Assembly (NCBI GenBank): GCA_022575985.1
Contig: JAKSXM010000107.1
Coordinates: 6,014,001-6,078,000 of the forward strand
Reading direction: 5' to 3'
Source of the DNA: Anagrus nilaparvatae
Taxonomy: Eukaryota > Arthropoda > Insecta > Hymenoptera > Mymaridae
Length of the DNA: 64,000 nt
Shown here: in pieces, positions 46,989-60,220 of the stretch
Numbering within the stretch: the first letter of the stretch is position 1
Layout of the letters: every line of letters starts with the position of its first letter
The notes under the pieces: generated by a model
Told to the model about the DNA's origin: nothing
The model's input: the letters and a program-made list of their open reading frames with translations, nothing else
The model's database searches: none
Position numbers and translations under genes: made by a program

Positions 46989-47325
46989 ACTTATAAAGTG
47001 ATCTTTGACAATGGAAATGATTTTAAGAAATTTGAAGATCCTAAAAATTTGCGCTTAAGATTAAAAACACTTTGCAAAGAAAAAAAACTTAGATATCTTC
47101 ACAAGTTACTGGACATGGAACGCATAGATGATCCTCAAAAAGTAGAAAAATTAAAAAGAACGTGCTCTGAACTTAGCGCACGAGTGATTGACGTCGCTGA
47201 TGTAAAAAATATTTTTATTACGTAAACTTTGTAAAAAGGCCCAGGCCCTGTACAATAGATCCGAGTTAAGATCTGATTTATTAAAAGAAATAAAGAAAAA
47301 AACCTCAGAAACAGAAAAGTTGTAA
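46989..47325 (+). pseudogene. unrecognised charged-protein exon fragment
   Basis: An acceptor-like CCATTTCAG (to 46988) precedes about 78 codons rich in Lys, Glu and Leu (KVIFDNGNDFKKFEDPKNLR...), ending at TAA 47223-47225. One frame over, about 33 further coding-like codons follow (KLCKKAQALYNRSELRSDLL...) to TAA at about 47325. This suggests one protein end broken by a frameshift. Probably helical or coiled coil. Family not recognised; it may be a duplicated host exon caught among transposons. Confidence 0.35.
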
Positions 47326-47514
47326 AACTGTCAAATTAGTTTATTGATAAATAAAAAGAAGAAAATTTACAATTTACGTTTATTTATTAATTTCTCCATA
47401 ATTCAAACTTTTTTTTTAAAAACAATAAATAAGTCATAAAAGGGGGTGGGGAGATGGCTTCTATTCATACATAGGGTACACTGGACATTCAATGTTTACG
47501 CAACGACCATTTTT

Positions 47515-48746
47515 ACCGAAGCCGGAAGGTATACTGGTAGGGTGAGAGGGAGAGAGAGAGCAAGTTAGGGGACTATAGGCCCTGGTGGTGTAGGACTAGG
47601 CAGTGGTGTTGTAGGACATGGGGGCGGTAAAAAGAAAAAAATCTCGCACAAAAAGAACCATAATGGTTTTCCATATGATAATCCAAATGGTTAACCATAA
47701 GGTATATTATTGACCCAAAAAGGTTATTTAAATATTTTCCGATTTTCCAAGATGGCGGAACTAAAAGCATTAAACAAGCAAGTTTCTGCATTACCTGGGG
47801 GGTTTTTGAGGTTGAGAAAAACGTTTTTATGGATGAAAATATTCATTTTTTCACCCCACTATATTTTCCGATTTTCCAATATGGCGGACCAAATAATATA
47901 ATAGAATGAACTTTTTACATTTACATTACTTGGGGATTTTTGAGGATGAGAGAAACGTTTTCATAGAGGAAAATTTTAATTTTTTTACCCCAACATATTT
48001 TCCAATTTTCCAAGATGGCGGACTAAAAATAATTTAACAAGCAACTTTCTACATTACCTGAGGATTTCTGAGGATGAGAGAAACGTTTTCAAGAGAAAAA
48101 TTTTTATTTTTTTATCCGAACATATTTTCCGATTTTCCAAAATGGTGGACCAAAAAATACAAAAAAGTGAATTTTCTTCATTTTAAATGTAAAAAATTCA
48201 ATAGAGAATTAAATGCAGAAAATTCAATTTTTTTGTATTTTTTGGTCCACCATTTTGGAAAATCGGAAAATATGTTGGGGTAAAAAAATTAAAATTTTCC
48301 TCTATGAAAACGTTTCTCTCATCCTCAAAAATCCCCAAGTAATGTAAAAAGTTCATTCTATTATATTATTTGGTCCGCCATATTGGAAAATCGGAAAATA
48401 TAGTGGGGTGAAAAAATGAATATTTTTATCCATAAAAATGTTTTTCTCAACCTCAAAAACCCCCCAGGTAATGCAGAAACTTGCTTTTTTAATGCTTTTA
48501 GGTCCGCCATCTTGGAAAATCGGAAAATATTTAAATAACCTTTTTGGGTCAATAATATACCTTATGGTTAACCATTTGGATTATCATATGGAAAACCATT
48601 ATGGTTCTTTTTGTGCGAGATTTTTTTCTTTTTACCGCCCCCATGTCCTACACCACCACTGCCTAGTCCTACACCACCAGGGCCTAGTCCCCTAACTTGC
48701 TCTCTCTCTCCCTCTTTCCCTACCAGTATACTTTCCGGCTTCGGTA
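47515..48746. mobile_element. 1.2-kb foldback element with tandem subunits
   Basis: Ends ACCGAAGCCGGAA (47515) and TTCCGGCTTCGGT (to 48746) are inverted; the centre is near 48199. Each arm is built from units of about 130 bp containing CCGATTTTCCAAGATGGCGG and ATTACCTGGGGATTTTTGAGG-like words: four in the left arm, three in the right. Open frames of 60-85 codons in it are palindrome by-products. No transposase. Confidence 0.8.
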
Positions 48747-49020
48747 CATTTTGGGTAATTATGGGTCAGTTCAACCCCTTTCAACGTTTAATACTCAGTC
48801 CTACTAAAATGTTGCGACAAATTTTAATTTTAAAATTTTCAGAAATAGAGTGTAATTATTTTTAAATAATTAAACTCTGATGGGGGCTCTACAAATCCGG
48901 TAATGATATGCTTCAGAAATTAAATTTGACGATTGATTTTTAACCAACGTTTAATTTTTATAAATTATAATATCGACTATGCAATGTGTATGAATTCTAT
49001 GTAACGTATAAATATGTGAT

Positions 49021-49036
49021 GGCCCTGAAAAGGGCC
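49021..49036 (-). promoter_or_regulatory. histone 3' stem-loop of H4 (copy 1)
   Basis: Minus-strand GGCCCTTTTCAGGGCC, 31 nt after the H4 stop. Confidence 0.93.
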
Positions 49037-49067
49037 GATGGTTTTCTTTTGTTCGGATTTAAAAAAA

Positions 49068-49994
<927 letters not shown>

Positions 49995-50028
49995 ATCATA
50001 TTAAAGGAAGCATATGTATTTCCCAACC

Positions 50029-50044
50029 GGCCCTTTTCAGGGCC
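50029..50044 (+). promoter_or_regulatory. histone 3' stem-loop of H3 (copy 1)
   Basis: GGCCCTTTTCAGGGCC followed by AACA, the same downstream context as most CaaX family genes. Confidence 0.93.
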
Positions 50045-51070
50045 AACATTTATTTAAAGCGTTAATAATAATTTTATTCAGACAAATATAAGCATAATTT
50101 ATAGCAGAATGCAATTTACTTTATGACTGCAGGATATGAATTATATAAATTGCTACAATATAATAGTATTTACTTATGCGATTTTGAATCCTTATCAGAA
50201 TTTTTAGTTTGGATACTTTTTGATTGATTGATTGATGTTTTTATTTATACAGAATTGTACAAAATTAAAGATACAGAGTTAAATGTAAATAGATAATACT
50301 GTGCAAGCACGTTAATTTACAAATGTTTTAAAAAATGAAATTAAAGTAAAAGTATAAATCCTAGTTAATATTGGAAATACTATAATACTAAATACTATAC
50401 TTATTACTTTTTCCCAAGAAATATTTATGAGTTTTATTTTATTTTTAATAAAAATTTTAATACCCGTAAAATACTTTCTGGTTATAATTATTATAATTAG
50501 AAAATTGCCAAGAATAGTCTTATATACCGTGTAAATAAAATCGAAATAAAAAATTACTATATTATTATTGTTTATTATTTTTATATTATAAAATAAAATT
50601 ATTATTTATTTACTCTAATTACCTCATTGTAAATTAATGTGACTACGGAATTTGAAAATTTATTATTTATTTGTAATATCATAATTTTTTATAATTAAAA
50701 AAATTATAAAATCAAGCGACCCATGTACTTGAAAATGAAGACTTAGGTAGTTATTTTTGTAAAAAACAAATAAAATATGAGAAATTAAAAAAAAAAAAAA
50801 AACTATTCAAACAAAATAAAAATACCTGACAGTACTCAAGGAATTCTTTAACGTTAGAGAAAAAAATTCTTTTACTATATCTAAATTTGTGTGGAACTCA
50901 GGGAAGTTTGTTTTAACATTTAAAAAAAAACTCGAATAATTAAAACTTTAGGCCTGCGGTGTACTTGGATAACAATTTAGAAATGCATAGCGGTAACTAT
51001 ATATTTGTCTGTTGGAAAAACAATTGCAATAGAAATGAAAATAGTATGTATTCGTTAAAAAAAATATGAT
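50045..51070. other. spacer, no gene seen
   Basis: AT-rich; GATT repeats near 50223-50237 and homopolymer runs. No coding exon. Confidence 0.6.
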
Positions 51071-51086
51071 GGCCCTGAAAAGGGCC
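51071..51086 (-). promoter_or_regulatory. histone 3' stem-loop of H2A (copy 1)
   Basis: Minus-strand GGCCCTTTTCAGGGCC, 27 nt after the H2A stop. Confidence 0.93.
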
Positions 51087-51113
51087 GATTGATCATGAAG
51101 CAATAATGATTTT

Positions 51114-51488
51114 TTATGCTTTTTTCTCTGTCTTCTTAGGAAGAAGAACTGCTTGAATGTTAGGAAGAACACCACCTTGTGCAATAGTAACTCCGGAGAG
51201 AAGTTTGTTTAATTCTTCGTCATTACGGATGGCCAATTGAAGGTGACGAGGAATAATTCTGGTCTTCTTGTTGTCACGGGCAGCATTTCCTGCCAATTCA
51301 AGAACTTCGGCGGCTAAATATTCCATTACTGCTGCTAAATAAACTGGAGCTCCTGCGCCTACACGTTCAGCGTAGTTACCTTTTCTCAATAAACGATGGA
51401 TTCTACCAACTGGGAATTGAAGACCAGCTCTGCTAGAACGAGTCTTTGACTTAGCCTTGCTCTTGCCTCCTTTGCCACGTCCTGACAT
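51114..51488 (-). CDS. H2A: histone H2A (copy 1)
   Basis: 124 codons, canonical H2A ([20 protein letters not shown] ... [10 protein letters not shown]). It lacks the SQ(E/D) tail of H2A.X and the features of H2A.Z. It dimerises with H2B, whose gene is divergent. Same protein as copy 2, but many synonymous differences. Confidence 0.97.
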   Translation of the reverse strand: MSGRGKGGKSKAKSKTRSSRAGLQFPVGRIHRLLRKGNYAERVGAGAPVYLAAVMEYLAAEVLELAGNAARDNKKTRIIPRHLQLAIRNDEELNKLLSGVTIAQGGVLPNIQAVLLPKKTEKKA

Positions 51489-51703
51489 TGTATAATATTT
51501 TTACGTAGTTGCTTCGAAACAGAAAGAAGTAAAAACAATTTTTGAGAAAAAAAACTCTATCTTGTTAATTCAGATAGATTACAGCGCACCAATAAGAGAA
51601 CGTATTAAGTTTTGATTAGTGGGGAGAGAAACGCAGAAAGTTACAAAACTGAGTATTTTTTTAAAAAAAATATTACACTCGACTTTATCGTTTGAACGTT
51701 AAG
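51489..51703. promoter_or_regulatory. divergent H2A-H2B promoter (copy 1)
   Basis: Block 51563-51625 (TAATTCAGATAGATTACAGC, then GCACCAATAAGAGAACGTATTA, with CCAAT at 51589-51593) is almost unchanged in the second pair (53400-53460), which suggests shared control elements. Confidence 0.65.
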
Positions 51704-52078
51704 ATGGCACCTAAAGCAAGTGGAAAGGCTGTAAAGAAAGCCGGCAAGGCTCAGAAAAATATCAGCAAAGGCGGTGACAAGAAAAGGAAGCGTAAGAGGA
51801 AGGAATCCTACGCCATTTACATTTACAAAGTACTTAAGCAAGTACATCCCGATACCGGAGTTTCCAGTAAGGCTATGTCTATTATGAATTCTTTCGTAAA
51901 TGACATTTTTGAACGTATTGCTGCTGAATCTTCCCGTTTGGCTCATTACAACAAGAGATCAACCATCACCTCCCGGGAAATCCAAACTGCTGTCCGTCTC
52001 TTATTGCCCGGAGAACTTGCTAAGCACGCTGTCAGTGAAGGCACCAAAGCAGTCACTAAGTACACAAGCTCCAAATAA
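51704..52078 (+). CDS. H2B: histone H2B (copy 1)
   Basis: 124 codons, canonical H2B ([19 protein letters not shown] ... VTKYTSSK). The initiator is the Met in AAGATGGCACC; an upstream MNVK extension is not expected. Intronless with 3' stem-loop 21 nt after the stop. The nucleotide sequence is nearly identical to copy 2, especially the second half. Confidence 0.97.
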   Translation: MAPKASGKAVKKAGKAQKNISKGGDKKRKRKRKESYAIYIYKVLKQVHPDTGVSSKAMSIMNSFVNDIFERIAAESSRLAHYNKRSTITSREIQTAVRLLLPGELAKHAVSEGTKAVTKYTSSK

Positions 52079-52099
52079 AAAATTAAAAATTATTCAATC

Positions 52100-52115
52100 G
52101 GCCCTTTTCAGGGCC
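52100..52115 (+). promoter_or_regulatory. histone 3' stem-loop of H2B (copy 1)
   Basis: GGCCCTTTTCAGGGCC followed by ATCA. Confidence 0.93.
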
Positions 52116-52905
52116 ATCAGATTTTTATAACGAAAAAAACTATTAAATTACATTTTTTTTTATTATACTTAAAAATATTACCTACCCAAAACCTAAAATT
52201 TTTATTTGTTTATTCAAAGGTTCGCAGGTTTTCGGCCTTTTATCATTTAATTTTTTTACTTGCCATAGTTACAACTTACTTTGTGAGCAATTATTTAAAA
52301 TTCTACTAGATAATTACCGGTTAAAAGTTCAGATGTTTTTTTTGTCATTTAACTCAATGAAACAAAAATTGACATAATTAGCAATTATTTTTAATAACAC
52401 TAAGTAGACAAAAAAAGTTTCTTTGCTTAAGTATATTGATTAATAATTAATATTTCGTATCTCGTCCTTTGGCTCGACTCTTACAAAATATATGGGACTT
52501 TCTTTGGTCAAAAAGTTAAAAATTTTAGGTCGTTCAAGTTCTGGTGCAAAAAACGTATCGTGAATATTATCACTTATAAGATAATATTTATTAAATTTTT
52601 GAATTTTAATCAACGAAAACCATTAATCCATGTACTGGTATGAGTACCTAACATGTTCTTAGGCTTAATCTAGGCAATTTTTGTGCGATAAAAGTTTTTT
52701 ATAAAATTAACAAATTAACCCTTGAAAGCAAAAAACTAAAATATATTTTCAAAGGCTATTTTCTTTTATTAAATATCCTGAATTTTTTTTTTCTTAATAA
52801 TAACGTAGCTTATAAAAATTTTCATAGTAAAAAAAGTGCTAATTGTTTAACGAAATTAAATTTAAAAAAGTAATAAACAATGTTTCGTACGTTTAAAAAA
52901 CTGTT
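52116..52905. other. spacer, no gene seen
   Basis: AT-rich sequence between convergent H2B and H2A genes; no coding exon recognised. Confidence 0.6.
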
Positions 52906-52921
52906 GGCCCTGAAAAGGGCC
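52906..52921 (-). promoter_or_regulatory. histone 3' stem-loop of H2A (copy 2)
   Basis: Minus-strand GGCCCTTTTCAGGGCC, 22 nt after the H2A stop. Confidence 0.93.
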
Positions 52922-52943
52922 GATTGATTATGTCAAAAATATT

Positions 52944-53318
52944 TTATGCTTTTTTTTCAGTCTTTTTAGGGAGAAGTACTGCTTGAATATTGGGAAGTAC
53001 ACCACCTTGAGCGATAGTGACACCAGAAAGAAGTTTGTTCAATTCTTCGTCGTTACGAATGGCCAACTGAAGATGACGAGGAATGATTCTGGTTTTTTTG
53101 TTGTCACGGGCTGCGTTTCCTGCCAATTCAAGAACTTCAGCAGCCAAATATTCCATTACAGCGGCTAAGTAAACTGGAGCTCCAGCACCAACGCGCTCAG
53201 CGTAATTGCCTTTTCTTAATAATCGATGAATTCTACCGACTGGAAACTGAAGACCAGCACGGCTTGACCTGGTCTTTGACTTAGCCTTGCTTTTTCCTCC
53301 TTTGCCACGTCCGGACAT
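52944..53318 (-). CDS. H2A: histone H2A (copy 2)
   Basis: 124 codons, protein identical to copy 1 with numerous third-position differences, so purifying selection rather than recent copying keeps the protein. Divergent from H2B copy 2. Confidence 0.97.
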   Translation of the reverse strand: MSGRGKGGKSKAKSKTRSSRAGLQFPVGRIHRLLRKGNYAERVGAGAPVYLAAVMEYLAAEVLELAGNAARDNKKTRIIPRHLQLAIRNDEELNKLLSGVTIAQGGVLPNIQAVLLPKKTEKKA

Positions 53319-53538
53319 AGTGTAATATTGTTATGTAGTTGCTACGAAAAAGAACGAAGTAACAATATTTTTTTTTTTCGAGAAAAAATCTTAATCTTGT
53401 TAATTCAGATAGATTACAGCGCACCAATAAGAGAACGTATTAATTTTTGATTAGTGGGGAGAAAAACGTAGGAAGTTACAAAACTGAGTATTTTTTAAAA
53501 AAAATAATTATTCTCGATTTTACCTTTTGAACGTTAAG
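53319..53538. promoter_or_regulatory. divergent H2A-H2B promoter (copy 2)
   Basis: Contains the same conserved CCAAT-bearing block as copy 1 (53400-53460). Confidence 0.65.
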
Positions 53539-53913
53539 ATGGCACCTAAAGCAAGTGGAAAGGCTGTAAAGAAAGCCGGCAAGGCTCAGAAAAATATCAG
53601 CAAAGGCGGTGACAAGAAAAGGAAGCGTAAGAGGAAGGAATCCTACGCCATTTACATTTACAAAGTACTTAAACAAGTACATCCAGATACCGGAGTTTCC
53701 AGCAAAGCCATGTCTATTATGAATTCTTTCGTAAATGACATTTTTGAACGTATTGCTGCTGAATCTTCCCGTTTGGCTCATTACAACAAGAGATCAACCA
53801 TCACCTCCCGGGAAATCCAAACTGCTGTCCGTCTCTTATTGCCCGGAGAACTTGCTAAGCACGCTGTCAGTGAAGGCACCAAAGCAGTCACTAAGTACAC
53901 AAGCTCCAAATAA
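53539..53913 (+). CDS. H2B: histone H2B (copy 2)
   Basis: 124 codons, protein identical to copy 1. Only a handful of synonymous changes, clustered near 53670-53710, separate the two genes. This fits gene conversion or recent homogenisation limited to H2B. Confidence 0.97.
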   Translation: MAPKASGKAVKKAGKAQKNISKGGDKKRKRKRKESYAIYIYKVLKQVHPDTGVSSKAMSIMNSFVNDIFERIAAESSRLAHYNKRSTITSREIQTAVRLLLPGELAKHAVSEGTKAVTKYTSSK

Positions 53914-53937
53914 GCAAAAGTTAAAAATTATTCAATC

Positions 53938-53953
53938 GGCCCTTTTCAGGGCC
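53938..53953 (+). promoter_or_regulatory. histone 3' stem-loop of H2B (copy 2)
   Basis: GGCCCTTTTCAGGGCC, 24 nt after the stop. Confidence 0.93.
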
Positions 53954-55324
53954 ATCAATTTTTTAAAACAAAGAATATACGTTACGTTCTGTATCTCCAT
54001 TTTATAATAAAAGGTTGCATGTAAACTTAATTCGTGTAACTTTAATTTTTCACGAAATCATTGAATATATGTAGCTAAATTTCAATGTCAATTTTTAATT
54101 AAATTATTTTTTATGCTTAACCATTCAATTCAAGGTTAGATAATCTATCGTTACAAAATTATTGTAGATCTTTTTGTCTTTGAAAATAATAATTTAATAA
54201 ACTAGAGTTTGGTTTTAATTTTGAATATATATATATATTGAAATAAATGTTTATTACGGAAGTATATTCGTGGAGTAATTACAGAGAGATATTTTTCCGA
54301 CCTCTCTTCCTTTCGCGAGTTTTGTATAAGAAATTCGAAAATATTTTTTTTTATGATTCTGTAAATAATCATCTAGGAGCTCTGAAATTTTTTCTACGAG
54401 TTTTTATAATAATAAATTATATTTAACCAAATATTATCTGTTTTGTAAATTTTTTTTTTTAAGCCTTTAAAATCTCTTACGTGAATACACAAGTAATTTA
54501 ATAAGTACGTATTTTATAAACAAAACAGATTTTGATAATATTCTGTTAAAATATAATTTATTATTATGAAAACTCGTGGAAAAAATTTTAGAGTTCCTAG
54601 ATGTTTGTTTACAGAAATATAAACAAAACATTTTGGAATTTCTTATACAATACTCGCGAGAAGAAGAGATTCTCGCGCACTCATGGATACACTACTTACT
54701 AAAAGTACTACCTATAAAAATTTTTAGTTACTCCCGTATAGATCAAAGGCCTCAATCAATATATACATTTTTAAGAAAAATTAGTTTTTTTTTAATAATT
54801 ATGGGCTTATTCGTCGCGAAGTTATCTATCGGATGATGCAAATAATTTTTTATTATCACGTGTAATTTGAAAAATTGCATGGCTCATCTAAAAGGTCATC
54901 TGCATTGAGAAAAAATTTTACATGTATTTCTAAAAATAATACTGGAAGAAATGGCTCATCTGCAGATTTTTCTCCTATGTTATAACCGCGCAACGCATGT
55001 ATTTCTAAAAATAATGCATTAGAAGTTACAGCTGCATTAACATGGTTTTTTAGCAATCATTTGTTAATTTGGATTTAAAAAAAAGTAGTAAATATAAGCT
55101 GAAGGATCACTGCTTAACTAATCATTTAAATTATCTAACGGGTACATTATTTACATTTATAAAAACGAAAATTGTACCGCAAAAATCTAGCTTTTGATTA
55201 TTCTGTATAATTCCTATCTTTTATTTAGTTATGTTAAAATTAATAAATATATTGTCAATTTTTGAAATTTAAAAAATTGTTAGTAAATATTAGCGAATAT
55301 CGCACTACGTAAGAAAGACATGTT
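53954..55324. other. spacer with an inverted repeat, no gene seen
   Basis: Apart from the inverted repeat at 54308-54660, nothing assignable. The stretch 54895-55045 contains CATGTATTTCTAAAAATAAT twice, about 85 bp apart, in a short minus-strand frame that I could not identify. Confidence 0.5.
54308..54660. repeat. imperfect inverted repeat
   Basis: Arms of about 140 bp: CTCGCGAGTATTGTATAAGA-type sequence near 54648 is the complement of that near 54310, and both arms include AATAATAAATTATATTTTAAC-like ends around a loop of about 70 bp. Likely an old foldback element. Confidence 0.6.
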
Positions 55325-55340
55325 GGCCCTGAAAAGGGCC
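55325..55340 (-). promoter_or_regulatory. histone 3' stem-loop of H4 (copy 2)
   Basis: Minus-strand GGCCCTTTTCAGGGCC, 29 nt after the stop. Confidence 0.93.
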
Positions 55341-55369
55341 GATTGTTTACTATTTGTAGATTTGTCAAA

Positions 55370-56295
<926 letters not shown>

Positions 56296-56333
56296 GTTAC
56301 AAAACTGAAAAAAAAAAATACTGCACACCAATC

Positions 56334-56349
56334 GGCCCTTTTCAGGGCC
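56334..56349 (+). promoter_or_regulatory. histone 3' stem-loop of H3 (copy 2)
   Basis: GGCCCTTTTCAGGGCC followed by AACA. Confidence 0.93.
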
Positions 56350-57606
56350 AACATAATTTTTTCAACGTTTAAATAATATTCTAACATCTAAATAATTTTA
56401 AATTATTCTTTATTAAGCAAGTAGTTATTTTGAAATTAAATTAAGTTTTTAATGTTGTTATAATAATTTTTTTGTAAAATCTGATGAAGCTAAAATATAA
56501 TAGATATGCAATCTTTCTTCAGTCAAGAATACGCATTTTGTGTGGCTGGACGTTTCAAAAATGCAAAAATATTTTTTCCATTATTGATTCTGGATTTTTG
56601 ATTCTTAAAAAACTCGATGCTTAAATAGAAAATAAAAAAGAAAATATATATTTATATATATTACTTATTATTTATATATATTATTTTTTATATATTTAAT
56701 ATATAAATACATATATATTAGAGTGGACCTATCTTTGGACTTTTTTGGAAAAACTTTGCTCCCCGGGGTTTTTTTGTGAAGTTTTGGTCATAAAAAGTTC
56801 CCAGTTCCAAGGATTTTGCTTTAGCCTTACAAAAACACGTGCCTGTAACCACATCAATTTTCCCATTTAAATAACATGGGAATTTTGAATTTTTAGCTAT
56901 AAAAATTTTCACAAAAGCCAAAAAGCAAAATCCTTGGAACAGGGAACTTTTTATGACCAAAACTTCACAAAAAAACCCAGGGAGCAAAGTTTTTCCACAA
57001 AGTCCAAAAATAGTTCCACTCTAATATATATATTAAATACACAATTCTTTTGCATAGGAATTGAATAAAATTAAATTATTTATCAAAAGTAAATTATTTT
57101 CTTCAGATTCGTATGGTTTCTGCTGTGAAAAGGTGCAAATTTTAAATTGTCAATAGATAATTCTAAAACAAAGAATCATCAATTACTTTTTATTAAAAAA
57201 ATATAATTTGGAGCTTTTAACTGTTTACTACAATAAACAAATTAATACTCATCAAAATAATTCATAGTTCAACCCCAATTCTGGTCAGTAAAGTATTAAA
57301 TTATTTTTACTTTTAAAAATATTTCATTATTTGTATGTTAGCCGTATATTAAAAAGAAAAAAAATGGCGCATAATTAATTCATTACTCGCATTCAATAGG
57401 CAAATCTTTGGTTCGAAAAAGGTATCTGGTTAAATAGAAGAAAAGTACTTACGATACCTGCAGTGCTGAACAAAAAATTTATTACTCACTTATGTTTTGA
57501 ATAAACAATCAGCAAGTTATGAAAATTGATATTACTTAATACTTACTTAAAGTAGAAGGTATTTATAATTATGCAATAGTTGTTTATTTGTTTAAAAATT
57601 GTTGAT
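56350..57606. other. spacer with a foldback element
   Basis: A TATA-rich stretch near 56640-56720, the foldback element at 56717-57025, then AT-rich spacer. No gene. Confidence 0.6.
56717..57025. mobile_element. 309-bp foldback element
   Basis: ATTAGAGTGGAC at the left end and TCCACTCTAAT at the right. The arms of about 105 bp are inverted copies containing TTTTTGGAAAAACTTTGCTCC and GGTCATAAAAAGTTCCC. It sits in a TA-rich target. No coding capacity; MITE-like. Confidence 0.75.
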
Positions 57607-57622
57607 GGCCCTGAAAAGGGCC
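57607..57622 (-). promoter_or_regulatory. histone 3' stem-loop of H1
   Basis: Minus-strand GGCCCTTTTCAGGGCC, 46 nt after the H1 stop. Confidence 0.93.
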
Positions 57623-57668
57623 GATTGTAGCATTGTCCTAAAAAGGACAGATTTAAAATGATTAATAT

Positions 57669-58268
57669 TTATTTTTTTGCTGATTTAGCTTTTGGAGCTG
57701 CCTTTTTGGGCTTTGGAGCTTTTGGCTTAGCTGGAGCTTTTGTTTTTTTTGCCTTTGATGGAGATTTAGGTGCAGTAGGTTTTGTGGCTTTGACTTTTTT
57801 TTCAGCAGCTGGTTTTTTTGCTGCTGCGGATTTTTTGGCTGCAACAGGTTTCTTAGTAGATGTTGGTTTCTTGACAGCGGCTGTTTTCTTACTTGCTGCT
57901 GGTTTTTTAGTTGCAGGTTTCTTTACTGGCTTCTTTTCAGCAACTTTACTGCTAGCCAACTTGAATCTGCCTGATGCTCCAGTACCTTTTGACTGTACCA
58001 ATTTGCCCTTGGTTACTGCAGATACCAAATACTTCCTTATGTAAATGGCATTTTTCTCAACGTCTATTTTGTAGTTAGCAGCAATATATTTCTTGATTGC
58101 CTGTAGAGAAGATCCTTTAGTTTCTTTTAATTCACTTATGGCTTTATTGACCATATCAGATGTTGGAGGATGTTCTGCCTTGCTTGCAGCTTTTTTTGCT
58201 GCTGGTTTCTTCACCTTCTTCGGGGAAACTGATGCCGGGACGGCTGGTGCTGCTGCTGTATCTGCCAT
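57669..58268 (-). CDS. H1: linker histone H1
   Basis: 199 codons from ATG at 58266-58268 ([13 protein letters not shown]). Short Ala/Pro/Lys N-terminal tail, winged-helix globular domain about 33-106 ([36 protein letters not shown]), then a long Lys/Ala/Pro tail. H1 binds linker DNA and compacts chromatin. Intronless, TATA promoter and 3' stem-loop, single copy here at the end of the cluster. The hydrophobic frame on the opposite strand is a shadow. Confidence 0.96.
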   Translation of the reverse strand: MADTAAAPAVPASVSPKKVKKPAAKKAASKAEHPPTSDMVNKAISELKETKGSSLQAIKKYIAANYKIDVEKNAIYIRKYLVSAVTKGKLVQSKGTGASGRFKLASSKVAEKKPVKKPATKKPAASKKTAAVKKPTSTKKPVAAKKSAAAKKPAAEKKVKATKPTAPKSPSKAKKTKAPAKPKAPKPKKAAPKAKSAKK

Positions 58269-58345
58269 GTTAATCAATAGAGTTGCCGATGAACATTAAC
58301 AAAAAAAATTTTCAAAACACAGTGCGGTCATTTTATATATAGTAT
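58269..58345 (-). promoter_or_regulatory. H1 promoter
   Basis: TATATATA at 58334-58341, about 66 bp before the ATG on the minus strand. Confidence 0.55.
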
Positions 58346-58920
58346 GAGCGCGGACCTCGTAGAAAGGCCGAGACTACTAACTAAATTTTTTTACTCAATT
58401 TTATACTTAAAAATGTATCCTTCTTAAATTTAAAATAATAATATTCCATATAAAAATTGAATAAGCAATATATTTAAACAAATAATTCTATTACGTGAAT
58501 ATCATATCTTTCATTAAAAACAACAAAAAAAAGCAAAGAAAAGTTTTTTACAATAAAAAATACTATTATTAAGACGGATTCCATCATCGTAGAAGTTATT
58601 AACGACATTTAATTTACAATTATTTAAATTTTCAACAATCATTTATTAATTAATGTGAAATAAAAAATCAATCAGAATATAATTATCTCAATAATTTATA
58701 GATTTTTAAATTTTTACGACAAAAATGCTTTTCTTTTGTCTCAAAGGAATCGATGTATTTAAGACCGTAAGTATTATAGTACTATTTGATACCGAACGTC
58801 TTTCCAGAAAAAATACATTGATTTATCATAAAATTTTTGTTGCGACCACGTTTTATTACGTTATAATAAAAATTTTGTTGGACCTATAACATAAATCTTT
58901 TCGATTTATAACTTACATTT
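58346..58920. other. AT-rich spacer, no gene seen
   Basis: No coding exon or RNA gene recognised. Confidence 0.6.
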
Positions 58921-59294
58921 GATTGTATGATTAAACGAACTTGTAAGTGAAGTTCGATCATAATTATACGTAGAGCCTCGTTCGAAGAGATTACAAATGT
59001 AGTTACCTACTTTTCATGCTAGATGTCACGACTTTTTAGAGGAAATTCAAAAAATTTCATACCGCTTCCTATACTTTGTACCTGCTTCCACCGTTCGTGC
59101 GCGCTCATCATCAGATTGTTTAGAGGAGAAAAGATTCCTATTTTTAACTGCAATAAATTGTCAGATTACAATTTGGGCTGGGAAATTAATTAATTAATTA
59201 AATTGTTGGGCGGGAAAATTGTAATCTCTTCGAACGAGGCTCTACGTATAATTATGATCGAACTTCACTTACAAGTTCGTTTAATCATACAATT
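58921..59294. mobile_element. inverted-repeat element with 76-bp arms
   Basis: 58921-58996 and 59219-59294 are reverse complements at 75 of 76 positions (GATTGTATGATTAAACGAAC... arm). The 222-bp interior includes a segment that reappears inverted at 63817-63941. The high arm identity suggests a young insertion. No coding capacity. Confidence 0.8.
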
Positions 59295-60188
59295 ATACTT
59301 CAAGCCTCGTTCTCGAGATTACAAATGTAGATATTCAGAGAAGACAATTTATTGTAGTATCTATATACCTATCCAAAATTAAATAAAGAAATTGGGAAAA
59401 CCAATAGGCTATAGGCCTCTCAGTATTTTACTGATCCATTTCATTAAATTATGAAGAACTAAATATGTAGAACCATTCCAAAGACTATCTTAATATAGCA
59501 TAGCCTCTGACCATTCAATTTTAATTGGTTTTTAAGGTAGAAAAAAATGTATCAGAGAATTTTTTATTCATTAGTAATAGCGTATTGTTTGACAAGGCCT
59601 TTAACAGCAAATCTCCATAAATCCTTCTGCTTTTATGAATTTGTAAACAATTTTTTCCATACTCATCCAGTTTTATAAACATTTAAAAGACAATCATTTA
59701 AAAATAAAGATATTCTGGATAATTAAACAACAGGAAACATTTTTAATTTTGATCTACTATTTCATTATATGACTGTCTAAATTCTTGAATTTACCCCCAT
59801 CACAATAGGCATGTTTTGCCTAAGTGCCTGGTATGTAATATGTTGATCATTTATCATAACAAATTTGATAAATAAGACAGTTCTGAGCAACCAAATTGCA
59901 AGTTATCGAACAGTGTAGCCAATCTTTTGGTTTCTTTATTAAGTTTACCTAAATTAGATATATATAAAAATATTATTTTAAATAGATTATAAGTTCTATC
60001 AAAAATAAGGATAAATACACTGTGATCCCTATAGTATCTCAATTATAATGAATCAATTAAGTATAATTGTTCTAAAAAAGGATATTGTTGTAAACCATTG
60101 TATAAGTTAATTTGTATACAAGTATAAAAATTAAGCTTATAGGTTGATATTTGGGTAATTCCTTTTTTTACAAAAAAATTCCTTTCTA

Positions 60189-60220
<32 letters not shown>

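Noticed and set aside
47573..48865. Several 60-85 codon frames on both strands
   Set aside because: They read through the repeat units of the foldback element and mirror each other across its centre.
57658..58044. Hydrophobic 128-codon frame, possible membrane protein
   Set aside because: It is the antisense of the Lys/Ala-rich H1 tail.
59160..60060. Gene in the spacer right of the inverted-repeat element
   Set aside because: Only short AT-rich frames without splice signals or domains, for example 59854-60042 on the minus strand.
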